Part shown: positions 17,339-24,773 of the stretch, in pieces | Layout of the letters: each line of letters starts with the position of its first letter | Numbering within the stretch: the first letter of the stretch is position 1 | From: UBA9647 sp049522195 | Lineage (GTDB): Bacteria > Bacteroidota > Ignavibacteria > UBA10030 | DNA: 26,888 nt | NCBI GenBank assembly: GCA_049522195.1 | Contig: JBEKOB010000062.1 | Location: forward strand, 1 to 26,888 | Direction of reading: 5' to 3' | Notes under the pieces: generated by a model | What the model saw: the letters and a program-made list of their open reading frames with translations, nothing else | Databases searched by the model: none | Told to the model about the DNA's origin: nothing | Program-made: the position numbers and the translations under genes

Positions 17339-17604
17339 CGCAACCTCATGATCAAATTCAAAATATCAGACGACTCAAACAATGCGAAGGATTCGTTGAG
17401 TATCGACGATGACAACCATCTGCGGGAGCCCCAGTTTGGAATGGCCCCTAATCCACTTCTTTAACAAGCAGGCATCTCTTCGGATGAGAAGCAATAAAAG
17501 GGATCTAAAAATCCTCCGTGACAGTATAAAGATTTTATAAAGACTGTTCTCCGCCAGTCCTTAGGCTACGTTTTTCCTTCCTTTGATCTTTTCCTTTGCA
17601 TAAT
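17339..17604. other. Divergent intergenic region with an AT-rich palindrome, no gene
   Basis: This is the upstream part of the 455-nt region between the 66-aa gene and the permease. The plus-strand frame running through 17231-17464 is antisense to the small gene and unsupported. The clearest structure is TATAAA-GAT-TTTATA (17525-17539), flanked by ACAG at 17521-17524 and CTGT at 17544-17547, an operator-like inverted repeat. CATAAT at 17599-17604 could be a -10 element for the permease leader, but no convincing -35 precedes it. On the minus strand a short frame (RSGLGAIPNWGSRRW onward) ends with a TGA overlapping the small gene's ATG, but it has no start codon with SD support. Confidence 0.4.
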
Positions 17605-17757
17605 GTTCGCTTAAATTTTAGTGGGGGTTGTTCGAGCGAAATCCCGCGTGTCACGGCCGAATGGTTGCTAGATATTTGGCTTCGAGTTTACAGGCCGTGA
17701 TGCCTTGGCCGTTGATCCCCCCAGGCTGCCTGTGAGTGGCTGCAGAGAGACTGCAGC
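17605..17757 (+). ncRNA. Candidate structured 5' leader (cis-regulatory RNA) of the APC permease
   Basis: About 150 nt directly upstream of the permease contain nested inverted repeats. TTCGCT (17606-17611) can pair with AGCGAA (17635-17640). GTGGGG..TT (17621-17629) can alternatively pair with AA.TCCCGC (17640-17647), so these two pairings compete. An 11-bp stem pairs 17648-17658 with 17693-17703 around TCACGGCC/GGCCGTGA. A perfect 7-bp hairpin, GCTGCAG-AGAGA-CTGCAGC, occupies 17739-17757. A pyrimidine-rich stretch with TTTTTT then runs to 17789. The pattern suggests a riboswitch or attenuator. I could not match it to the c-di-AMP (ydaO) consensus, and no known class is assigned. Confidence 0.4.
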
Positions 17758-17793
17758 GACTAAAATCCCAATTACTTCTCTTCTTTTTTGTTG

Positions 17794-19818
17794 ATGAAGC
17801 AGCAATTTATCAGTGTTCCAGGATTGTCCGATTCTTCCGCTGCCAAGAAGATCAAGGTCGTGGTCCTCACGACGGTTATGCTGACGTTCATTTCGTTCTG
17901 GCGCGCATCGGCAATTGTTCTTTCCGACCTCGCTTCAAGCGCATACTACGCTGTCGGCATCGCCGAAAAAGCCGTCGGGCCATCGGCTCCGTGGTTTATC
18001 CTCTTTGTCATGCTTTTCGCCTACGGCATTCGCGCCGTTTACATTGAATCATCGAGCATGTTCGTCAGGGGGGGTGTCTACCGTGTTGTCCATGAGGCGT
18101 TGGGGGAGACAGCCGCGAAATTCTCGGTCTCGGCTTTGATCTTCGATTATCTTATCACTGCTCCGATTTCGGCTGTTTGCGCCGGCCAATACATCTCAGG
18201 TCTTCTCAATTCAGTCCTTCGTTGGCTCGGTTCCCCGTTGGTTCTCAATGAAAACATCGTATCCGTTGCGACCGCACTTCTCATCCAGGCGTATTTCTGG
18301 AGAAAGAATATTATCGGCATTGAGGAATCCAGTCAGAAAGCCCTAAGGATATTTCAGGTCACCACGGCGCTAGCCGTCATCCTTTTTGTCTGGTCTATTG
18401 TCACCATCAGCATACGCGGCGCCCACCTTCCGCCTTTTACAGTACAACTGTCCGATGATGCATTGGGATGGCTGAAAGATGTCCATTGGCTGCGCACAAT
18501 TGGGTTTGTCGGAGTCCTGGTGGGCATGGGGCACTCGATATTGGCGGTGAGCGGAGAGGAAACGCTCGCGCAAGTGTACAGGGAACTCGAGGCACCGAAG
18601 TTGAAAAATCTGAAACGCACCGGATTGGTGATTTTCCTGTTCGCTTTCATGTTCACAGGAATAAATGCACTCTTTGCCTCGATGATAGTGCCACAAGAAG
18701 AACTTCTGGGTGTCTACAATGACAACGCACTGAGCGGGCTGGCGATGCATTTTGTCGGCCCCCAAACCCTGCTCCTTGCCCTGCAGGCTTTTGTCGTCTT
18801 CACAGGCTTCCTCGTTCTCGCCGGGGCGGTAAACACTGCGCTCATCGGAGCCAACAGCGTCCTCAACCGCGTAGCGGAAGACGGGGTTCTCCACGATTGG
18901 TTCAGGAAACCCCATCCAAAATTTGGTACTTCGTACCGCATCATTCATACTCTCGCCATCCTTCAGACCATCGTTATTATTGCCAGCCGCGGAGATGTAT
19001 TTCTTCTTGGTGAGGCGTATGCGTTCGGCGTGGTGTGGAGCTTCATTATGAAGGCGTACTCGATGATCGTGCTGCGTTACAAAGATCGGACGCCCAGGGA
19101 ATGGAAGGTGCCGCCCAATGTCACCATCGCGGGCCTCGAGATACCGCTGGGTCTGGGATTGGTCTTTCTGGTTCTCCTCGCGCTTGGAATCGTGAACCTC
19201 TTTACCAAGCCGACCGCTACCAAGGGGGGAATCGCATTCACGATTCTGTTGTACATTGTCTTCGGAGTATCTGAACGCCTCAACAAGCGGAGGGCAGCTC
19301 ACAAGAACCACGATCTTGAAAAATTCAATCTTCTTGCGCAGGACCAGCTTACCGCAGAGTCCCTTGGGTGCCAGCATGCGAAGCGCACCTTGGTAGCCGC
19401 GAACGTCCCGAAGAGCCTCGCTCATCTCAAGAAGTGTCTCGCGGAGACTGATCCTGATACAACTGATATCATTGTGATGAGGGCCAGGGTCCTTCAGTTA
19501 ACCGAAAGCTCGACGATGGGGGCGTCTATCGATACCGAAGTGGAGGAGCTGTTTTCGGAAGTTATCAAAATGGCGGAAAGGGAAGGCAAGACCGTCATCC
19601 CGATCGTAGTGCCGACCAACAACGTCATTTACGCACTCGCTCATACCGCGGCACAACTGGGGGCTGACAATGTCATCGTCGGAACTCCACACAAATATCC
19701 AACTGACTTTCTATTTGAACAATTCGCTCTTTATTGGGGGATGGTTCAGGCTGACGAGAAATCCCACGTTCGCCTCAGGGCCATCAACACCAAAAAAGAG
19801 TTCGTGGCGGATTTGTGA
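17794..19818 (+). CDS. APC-superfamily permease with C-terminal USP-like domain, candidate K+ importer
   Basis: Protein of 674 aa. Residues ~25-500 hold about twelve hydrophobic spans of the amino acid/polyamine/cation (APC) fold, opening VVLTTVMLTFISFWRASAIVLSDLASSAYYAVGIAEKAVG. The soluble C-terminus (~530-674), from HAKRTLVAANVPKSLAHLKK to AAQLGADNVIVGTPHKYPTD, resembles a universal-stress-protein fold. This membrane-plus-USP layout is that of KimA-type K+/H+ symporters of the KUP group and of some amino acid permeases. Location just upstream of the kdp operon favours potassium, but the substrate is an inference. ATG 17794 is chosen over upstream TTG codons at 17788 and 17791. No clear Shine-Dalgarno is seen; the leader before it is pyrimidine-rich and strongly structured. 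Confidence 0.82.
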   Translation: MKQQFISVPGLSDSSAAKKIKVVVLTTVMLTFISFWRASAIVLSDLASSAYYAVGIAEKAVGPSAPWFILFVMLFAYGIRAVYIESSSMFVRGGVYRVVHEALGETAAKFSVSALIFDYLITAPISAVCAGQYISGLLNSVLRWLGSPLVLNENIVSVATALLIQAYFWRKNIIGIEESSQKALRIFQVTTALAVILFVWSIVTISIRGAHLPPFTVQLSDDALGWLKDVHWLRTIGFVGVLVGMGHSILAVSGEETLAQVYRELEAPKLKNLKRTGLVIFLFAFMFTGINALFASMIVPQEELLGVYNDNALSGLAMHFVGPQTLLLALQAFVVFTGFLVLAGAVNTALIGANSVLNRVAEDGVLHDWFRKPHPKFGTSYRIIHTLAILQTIVIIASRGDVFLLGEAYAFGVVWSFIMKAYSMIVLRYKDRTPREWKVPPNVTIAGLEIPLGLGLVFLVLLALGIVNLFTKPTATKGGIAFTILLYIVFGVSERLNKRRAAHKNHDLEKFNLLAQDQLTAESLGCQHAKRTLVAANVPKSLAHLKKCLAETDPDTTDIIVMRARVLQLTESSTMGASIDTEVEELFSEVIKMAEREGKTVIPIVVPTNNVIYALAHTAAQLGADNVIVGTPHKYPTDFLFEQFALYWGMVQADEKSHVRLRAINTKKEFVADL

Positions 19819-19832
19819 GACCTGATCTGAGC

Positions 19833-19860
19833 CTTCCCTCACCGGGAAGTCTCTCCTCTA
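19833..19860 (+). terminator. Weak hairpin terminator after the permease
   Basis: CTTCCC-TCACC-GGGAAG at 19833-19849 lies 14 nt after the permease stop and is followed by a pyrimidine-rich but not pure T stretch. A second small hairpin, GAGCGA-TATTCTG-TCGCTC, follows at 19901-19919. They suggest that the permease and kdpC are separate transcription units. Confidence 0.4.
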
Positions 19861-19940
19861 ATTATTTCGCCTTTCGCTCACTACATCTCCTGCTCTGCTC
19901 GAGCGATATTCTGTCGCTCCCATACCGCTGACATCACATC

Positions 19941-19957
19941 CTTATAGTTTCTTTACA
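19941..19957 (+). promoter_or_regulatory. Candidate KdpE operator upstream of kdpC
   Basis: The 17-mer CTTATAGTTTCTTTACA matches the E. coli kdp promoter operator TTTATACTTTTTTTACA (as I recall it) at 14 of 17 positions. The second half-site TTTACA is exact, the first matches 5 of 6, and the five-base spacing is kept. A C-rich GTCTCCGCCCCC follows, as C-rich sequence follows the site in E. coli. It lies 147 nt before the kdpC start. KdpE is the response regulator that activates kdp under K+ limitation or osmotic stress; its gene is not in this window. Confidence 0.6.
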
Positions 19958-19987
19958 GGTCTCCGCCCCCTTTTTACGCCCCCTTAA

Positions 19988-20018
19988 TTGCGGTTGTGGC
20001 TGATCTCGTGCAATTTTG
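19988..20018 (+). promoter_or_regulatory. Possible FCB-type promoter for the kdp operon
   Basis: TTG at 19988 and CAATTTTG at 20011 are separated by 20 nt. This resembles the Bacteroidota promoter pattern TTG-N19-21-TAnnTTTG with one mismatch. It would start transcription some 75 nt downstream of the candidate KdpE operator and about 80 nt before kdpC. Support is pattern only. Confidence 0.25.
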
Positions 20019-20104
20019 TATCAGAAAAAATGGGGATGCTCCGGACTCAACCGGGCTGTGGGGAATGGGGAACGAAAAAAACTATCGCCAGTGTGAGGCT
20101 CTCT

Positions 20105-20698
20105 ATGTTTCTGAAATCTCTTCGCACGTCAATCATCACAATCGTGCTGTTCACGGTTCTTACCGGATTCATCTATCCACTCCTTGTCACGGGGATTGCT
20201 CAGCTCATCTTCCCGGGCAAGGCGAACGGAAGCATGCTGACGAAGAACGGAAAGCTCATCGGATCGGAACTGATCGGTCAGGCGTTCAGTAGCCCGAAAT
20301 ATTTCTGGAGTCGTCCGTCAGCGACATCGCCATACGCGTACAACGCGAGATCCTCGACCGGATCGAACTACGGTCCACTCAATCCAGCGCTCCTCGATGC
20401 GACCGCGAAGAGGGTGAAAGACCTGAAGGACGCAGATCCGCAGAATACCAAACCTGTCCCAGTTGACCTGGCGACAGCCTCAGGGAGCGGCCTCGACCCG
20501 CATATCACTGTAGCAGCAGCACTCTACCAGGTGCCGAGGGTAGCCCGATCGAGGCACGTTAATGAAGGGACAGTCAAATCGTTGGTTGATCAATACACGG
20601 AGGGTCGGCAGTTGGGGATTCTTGGTGAACCTCGTGTGAATGTTCTCAAACTGAATGTTGCACTTGACGAAATGAAATCAACCCCGGAGGCACAATGA
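20105..20698 (+). CDS. kdpC: Potassium-transporting ATPase subunit C (KdpC)
   Basis: Protein of 197 aa, near the usual ~190. A single N-terminal membrane span (TSIITIVLFTVLTGFIYPLL) is followed by the periplasmic domain with the family motifs YFWSRPSA, SSTGSNYGPLNPAL, DLATASGSGLDPHI, AAALYQVPRVARSR and LGEPRVNVLKLN. KdpC is the small subunit that stabilises the KdpFABC K+ pump and may raise its ATP affinity. ATG 20105 is chosen because GAGG sits six bases upstream and the span then starts normally; the frame extends further upstream without family similarity. Here kdpC comes first in the operon rather than last. Its stop overlaps the next start by ATGA. Confidence 0.95.
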   Translation: MFLKSLRTSIITIVLFTVLTGFIYPLLVTGIAQLIFPGKANGSMLTKNGKLIGSELIGQAFSSPKYFWSRPSATSPYAYNARSSTGSNYGPLNPALLDATAKRVKDLKDADPQNTKPVPVDLATASGSGLDPHITVAAALYQVPRVARSRHVNEGTVKSLVDQYTEGRQLGILGEPRVNVLKLNVALDEMKSTPEAQ

Positions 20699-20808
20699 TC
20701 ATGGATCTCGTCTATCTCGGAGCCGTCGTCGCGTTTTTCGCGCTCACGTGGGGTCTCATGAAGATGTGTGAAGTTCTTCAGAAAGATAACTCGGGAGGTC
20801 ATTCATGA
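20695..20808 (+). CDS. 37-aa kdp-linked small membrane protein
   Basis: MIMDLVYLGAVVAFFALTWG and a further 17 residues form one hydrophobic span (about 4-21) with a short cytoplasmic tail KMCEVLQKDNSGGHS. The start overlaps the kdpC stop and is preceded by GGAGG; its TGA overlaps the kdpF start, so it is translationally coupled on both sides. Similar short ORFs with an FFAL(T/S)WGL core occur beside kdpF in many kdp operons as far as I recall, usually unannotated. Its role is unknown; an accessory peptide of the Kdp complex is the natural guess. ATG 20701 is an alternative start. Confidence 0.75.
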   Translation: MIMDLVYLGAVVAFFALTWGLMKMCEVLQKDNSGGHS

Positions 20809-20897
20809 ACTGGTTCTATCTCATATCAGGACTCATCTCGCTCGGATTGCTTATCTATCTCTTCGTAGCGTTGCTTAAGCCGGAGATCTTCGAATGA
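20805..20897 (+). CDS. kdpF: KdpF-like peptide of the Kdp potassium pump
   Basis: Thirty-residue protein MNWFYLISGLISLGLLIYLF...KPEIF. One membrane span ending in ALLKPE(I/K)F is the KdpF signature. KdpF binds at the protein-lipid interface of KdpA and stabilises the complex. GGGAGG lies seven bases before the ATG. ATGA overlaps join it to the preceding 37-aa ORF and to kdpA. Confidence 0.9.
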   Translation: MNWFYLISGLISLGLLIYLFVALLKPEIFE

Positions 20898-22636
20898 CAT
20901 TCAATGGAATTCTTCAAATCGCCTTCTTCATCGTCGTGCTCCTGGCGCTTGCCAGGCCGCTCGGAGCGTTCATGGCGCGAGTCTTTCAACGCGAACGCAC
21001 GTTCCTGGATCCGGTCCTCGGTCCGGTCGAACGCTTCATCTACCGGCTCGCCCGGATCAATCCGGATGAAGAAATGGACTGGAAGGCCAACGCCGTTGCA
21101 ATGCTTCTGTTTAACGTCGTCGGACTTTTTGTTGTCTATGCGTTGCAGCGCCTCCAACAGTACCTGCCGTTCAATCCGCAAAGCCTCGGTGCGGTCAGCC
21201 CCGATTCTTCATTCAATACTGCCGTCAGCTTTGCGACGAACACGAACTGGCAGGGGTATGGCGGTGAAACCACGATGAGCTACCTCACGCAGATGGCCGG
21301 GCTCACGGTGCAAAATTTCGTTTCTGCTGCAGGGGGTATGGCTGTTCTTGCGCTGTTCATTCGTGGCATTGCCCGTCATTCCATGAAGACGCTCGGCAAT
21401 TTCTGGGTCGATCTGACCCGGAGCACGCTCTATATTCTGCTCCCCCTAGCGTTTGTGCTTGCGCTGATCCTCGTGTCACAAGGCGTCGTTCAAAACCTCT
21501 CGCCGTACGCGACCGTTTCAATGGTTGAGCCAACTTCGGATACCAGTGGTGCAAAGGTGGCGGAGCAAGTCATCGCTCTCGGTCCCGCGGCGTCGCAGGT
21601 GGCGATCAAACAACTGGGGACTAATGGAGGTGGATTCTTCAATGTGAATTCAGCACATCCGCTGGAGAACCCCACACCGCTCTCGAATTTTCTTGAGATG
21701 CTCTCGCTCATTCTCATTGCCGCTGCGCTGTGCTACACGTTCGGCGTCATGGTAGGAGACACACGCCAGGGATGGGCGCTCCTCGCTGCGATGACGATAA
21801 TCCTGGTCGCATTTCTCGCTGTCGCAACATGGGCGGAGCAGAGCGGGAATCCGGCATTTACAAAAATGGGCGTCGACCAGAGCGCGGGCGCTCTGCAAAC
21901 CGGCGGCAATATGGAAGGGAAGGAGGTCCGCTTCGGCATCGTGAATTCCACCATCTGGGCAACAGCGACCACCTCTGCTTCGAACGGATCTGTGAACTCC
22001 ATGCACGACTCGTACATGCCGCTCGGAGGCATGGTGACGCTCGTGATGATGCAATTGGGCGAAGTTGTGTTTGGCGGTGTCGGGTCGGGCTTGTACGGAA
22101 TGCTGATCTTTGTGATCGTTGCCGTCTTTGTGGCAGGACTTCTTGTGGGTCGAACCCCGGAATACCTCGGCCACAAGATCGAAGCGTATGAAATGAAGAT
22201 GGCGTCGCTCCTCATCCTGATCATGCCTCTGACGGTTTTAGGTCTGACGGCGCTCGGGCTTCTGATGGAAGCAGGCAGGTCTACGATCTTCAACCCGGGA
22301 GCCCACGGCTTCAGCGAGGTTTTGTACTTGTTCACGTCGCAGGGGAACAACAACGGAAGCGCGTTCGCTGGAATAGGTGCCAACACACCCTTCTATAATC
22401 TCACCGGTGGAATTGCGATGCTGATAAGCCGGTACTGGCTTGCTGTCCCTACTCTTGCTCTTGCCGGGTCTCTCGTCCGAAAGAAGCTCGTTCCTGCAAG
22501 TGAGGGGACGCTGCCGACGCACACTCCACTATTTATCTTTTGGTTGATTGCTGTCGTGCTGATTGTTGGAGCACTCAATTTCCTTCCTGCCCTGGCGCTG
22601 GGACCGATTGTCGAACACTTCATGATGGTGCAATAA
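20894..22636 (+). CDS. kdpA: Potassium-transporting ATPase subunit A (KdpA)
   Basis: Protein of 580 aa, the potassium-binding, channel-like subunit of the KdpFABC pump in the inner membrane. All four pore-loop segments can be read: TNTNWQGYGGE, QLGTNGGGFFNVNSAHP, TTSASNGSVNSMHDSYMPLGG and FTSQGNNNGSAFAG. About ten hydrophobic spans fit the superfamily of K+ transporters (Trk/Ktr/HKT). The GRTPEYLGHKIEAYEMKMA loop is the conserved KdpA signature. It starts within the kdpF stop and ends two bases before kdpB, so it is part of one tightly coupled operon. Confidence 0.97.
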   Translation: MTFNGILQIAFFIVVLLALARPLGAFMARVFQRERTFLDPVLGPVERFIYRLARINPDEEMDWKANAVAMLLFNVVGLFVVYALQRLQQYLPFNPQSLGAVSPDSSFNTAVSFATNTNWQGYGGETTMSYLTQMAGLTVQNFVSAAGGMAVLALFIRGIARHSMKTLGNFWVDLTRSTLYILLPLAFVLALILVSQGVVQNLSPYATVSMVEPTSDTSGAKVAEQVIALGPAASQVAIKQLGTNGGGFFNVNSAHPLENPTPLSNFLEMLSLILIAAALCYTFGVMVGDTRQGWALLAAMTIILVAFLAVATWAEQSGNPAFTKMGVDQSAGALQTGGNMEGKEVRFGIVNSTIWATATTSASNGSVNSMHDSYMPLGGMVTLVMMQLGEVVFGGVGSGLYGMLIFVIVAVFVAGLLVGRTPEYLGHKIEAYEMKMASLLILIMPLTVLGLTALGLLMEAGRSTIFNPGAHGFSEVLYLFTSQGNNNGSAFAGIGANTPFYNLTGGIAMLISRYWLAVPTLALAGSLVRKKLVPASEGTLPTHTPLFIFWLIAVVLIVGALNFLPALALGPIVEHFMMVQ

Positions 22637-22637
22637 C

Positions 22638-24773
22638 ATGGCGACTCAAACGAAAAAGGATGAAATGAACACCGGAACACAATCGTCCCAACAGCTCAAG
22701 AAGCCCGTCGGACTGACGAGTGGAATGTACCGCCGTGCTATGGTCGATTCCATCGTGAAGCTGAACCCCCGGGCCATGATGAAGAACCCCGTCATGTTCG
22801 TGGTTGAGGTGGGAAGCGTGTTGACCACTGCCCTGTGGATCCAAGCCCTTGCTGGAGGTGGCGAAGCTCCTGCCTGGTACATCGGCGGTGTGTCGCTCTG
22901 GCTTTGGTTCACGGTTCTCTTCGCAAACTTCTCCGAGGCTCTGGCAGAAGGGCGTGGCAAGGCGCAGGCAGAGGCGTTGCGCCGCGCACGCAAAGACACG
23001 ACGGCGAAACTGCTGAAGAAGCCACGGCGAGATTCTGAGTTCTCCCTCGTTTCGTCAGCGTCGTTGAAACAACATAACGTGATGCTTGTTGAAGCAGGCG
23101 ACATCATCGCAGCAGATGGTGAAGTGATCGAAGGAGTTGCTTCTGTGGATGAAAGTGCAATCACTGGAGAGAGCGCGCCGGTCATTCGCGAGTCGGGGGG
23201 TGATCGCAGTGCGGTCACCGGCGGCACGCGGGTTCTCTCCGACTGGCTTGTCATTCGAGTGACAGCGGAGCCGGGGGGCGGTTTCCTTGATAGAATGATC
23301 AAAATGATCGAGGGTGCCAAGCGGCAGAAGACTCCCAATGAGATTGCACTCAATATTCTCCTTGCAGCATTCACAATCATCTTCCTGGTCGTTTGTATAA
23401 CACTGCTGCCGTTCTCAATTTACAGCGTTCATGCAGCGGGTCAGGGTGTTCCCGTCTCCTTGACGGTGTTGGTCGCGCTCCTGGTCTGCTTGATACCAAC
23501 AACCATCGGTGGGCTTCTCTCCGCAATCGGCATCGCAGGGATGGATCGCTTAATTCGGCACAATGTCATTGCCACTTCCGGCCGCGCTATCGAAGCAGCA
23601 GGTGATGTCGATGTTCTGCTTCTCGATAAGACAGGAACGGTGACCCTCGGCAACCGCATGGCTACCGAATTTACTCCGGCCCCCGGAGTAACAAAAGAGC
23701 GCCTGGCTGATGCTGCGCAATTGGCGTCACTGGCAGACGAGACTCCAGAAGGGAGATCGATTGTTATCCTCGCAAAAGAAAAGTATGGCTTGCGCGGCCG
23801 GGAAATCCATGATATTTCTGCCCACTTTGTTCCCTTCACGGCTCAGTCTCGCATGAGCGGTGTCGACATTCAACCTGAAGGAAAGAACGGGCGCCGTATG
23901 ATCCGGAAGGGCGCAGCGGAGGCGATCAAAGCCTACATCGAAGAGCAGGGAGGCTCGTATCCTCCCGCGGTGCAACAGGCTGTGCAGGAAATCAGCCGGA
24001 TGGGTGCGACACCCCTCGTTGTGGTCGAGAACACGGATGTTCTGGGCGTGATCCATCTGAAAGATATCGTCAAAGGCGGAATCAAAGAGCGGTTCGCCCA
24101 TTTGCGTAAGATGGGGATCAAGACCGTCATGATTACAGGTGACAATAAGCTGACGGCGACGGCGATAGCCGCAGAAGCAGGGGTAGATGATTTTCTGGCC
24201 GAAGCAAAGCCGGAAGACAAGTTGAAATTGATACGTGACTACCAGAAGGGAGGCCGGCTCGTTGCAATGACCGGCGATGGGACTAATGACGCTCCGGCTC
24301 TTGCCCAAGCTGATGTTGCCGTTGCTATGAACACCGGAACCCAGTCCGCCCGCGAAGCCGCTAACATGATCGACCTCGACAGCAATCCGACAAAACTTCT
24401 TGAGATCGTCGAGATTGGAAAACAGCTCCTGATGACCCGGGGCACACTCACGACGTTCAGTATCGCGAACGACGTTGCCAAGTATTTCGCGATCATTCCG
24501 GCCGCGTTTGCCACGACCTATCCCGCATTAAACGCACTCAATATCATGGGGCTCGCAACCCCGCAAAGCGCAATTCTCTCAGCGGTCATTTTCAACGCGC
24601 TGATCATTGTGGCTTTGATCCCCCTGGCGCTCAAAGGCGTGAAATACCGGGCAGTGAGTGCCGTACAGCTGCTGCGCACGCATCTCCTCATTTATGGTGT
24701 GGGGGGTATCATCGCACCATTCCTGGGGATTAAGCTTATCGATATGTTGCTGAAGGGGATGCACCTGTCATGA
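22638..24773 (+). CDS. kdpB: Potassium-transporting ATPase ATP-binding subunit B (KdpB)
   Basis: P-type ATPase of 711 aa (class IA) that powers K+ import. The actuator-domain TGES is at 176-179 (SAITGESAPV). The phosphorylation site DKTGT has Asp330, the nucleotide-binding domain contains FTAQSRMSGVD, and the hinge motif GDGTNDAPALAQADVAVAMNTGTQSA follows. Hydrophobic spans flank these domains, ending with AILSAVIFNALIIVALIPLAL. It is slightly longer than E. coli KdpB at its N-terminus; ATG 22665 has a better Shine-Dalgarno (AAAAAGGA) and may be the true start, giving 702 aa. The stop overlaps the next small gene by ATGA, a position normally held by kdpC. Confidence 0.97.
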   Translation: MATQTKKDEMNTGTQSSQQLKKPVGLTSGMYRRAMVDSIVKLNPRAMMKNPVMFVVEVGSVLTTALWIQALAGGGEAPAWYIGGVSLWLWFTVLFANFSEALAEGRGKAQAEALRRARKDTTAKLLKKPRRDSEFSLVSSASLKQHNVMLVEAGDIIAADGEVIEGVASVDESAITGESAPVIRESGGDRSAVTGGTRVLSDWLVIRVTAEPGGGFLDRMIKMIEGAKRQKTPNEIALNILLAAFTIIFLVVCITLLPFSIYSVHAAGQGVPVSLTVLVALLVCLIPTTIGGLLSAIGIAGMDRLIRHNVIATSGRAIEAAGDVDVLLLDKTGTVTLGNRMATEFTPAPGVTKERLADAAQLASLADETPEGRSIVILAKEKYGLRGREIHDISAHFVPFTAQSRMSGVDIQPEGKNGRRMIRKGAAEAIKAYIEEQGGSYPPAVQQAVQEISRMGATPLVVVENTDVLGVIHLKDIVKGGIKERFAHLRKMGIKTVMITGDNKLTATAIAAEAGVDDFLAEAKPEDKLKLIRDYQKGGRLVAMTGDGTNDAPALAQADVAVAMNTGTQSAREAANMIDLDSNPTKLLEIVEIGKQLLMTRGTLTTFSIANDVAKYFAIIPAAFATTYPALNALNIMGLATPQSAILSAVIFNALIIVALIPLALKGVKYRAVSAVQLLRTHLLIYGVGGIIAPFLGIKLIDMLLKGMHLS

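Noticed and set aside
17231..17464. Plus-strand 77-codon frame rich in Ser and Asp
   Set aside because: It is antisense to the well-supported 66-aa gene and has no SD or homology I recognise.
17605..17793. Assignment of the permease leader to the c-di-AMP (ydaO) riboswitch
   Set aside because: The CGCTTAA and GGGGG words resemble its 5' part, but the GAATC, CCGAA and GCTAACCTCG elements and the closing AAGCG are not found, so only an unassigned structured leader is reported.
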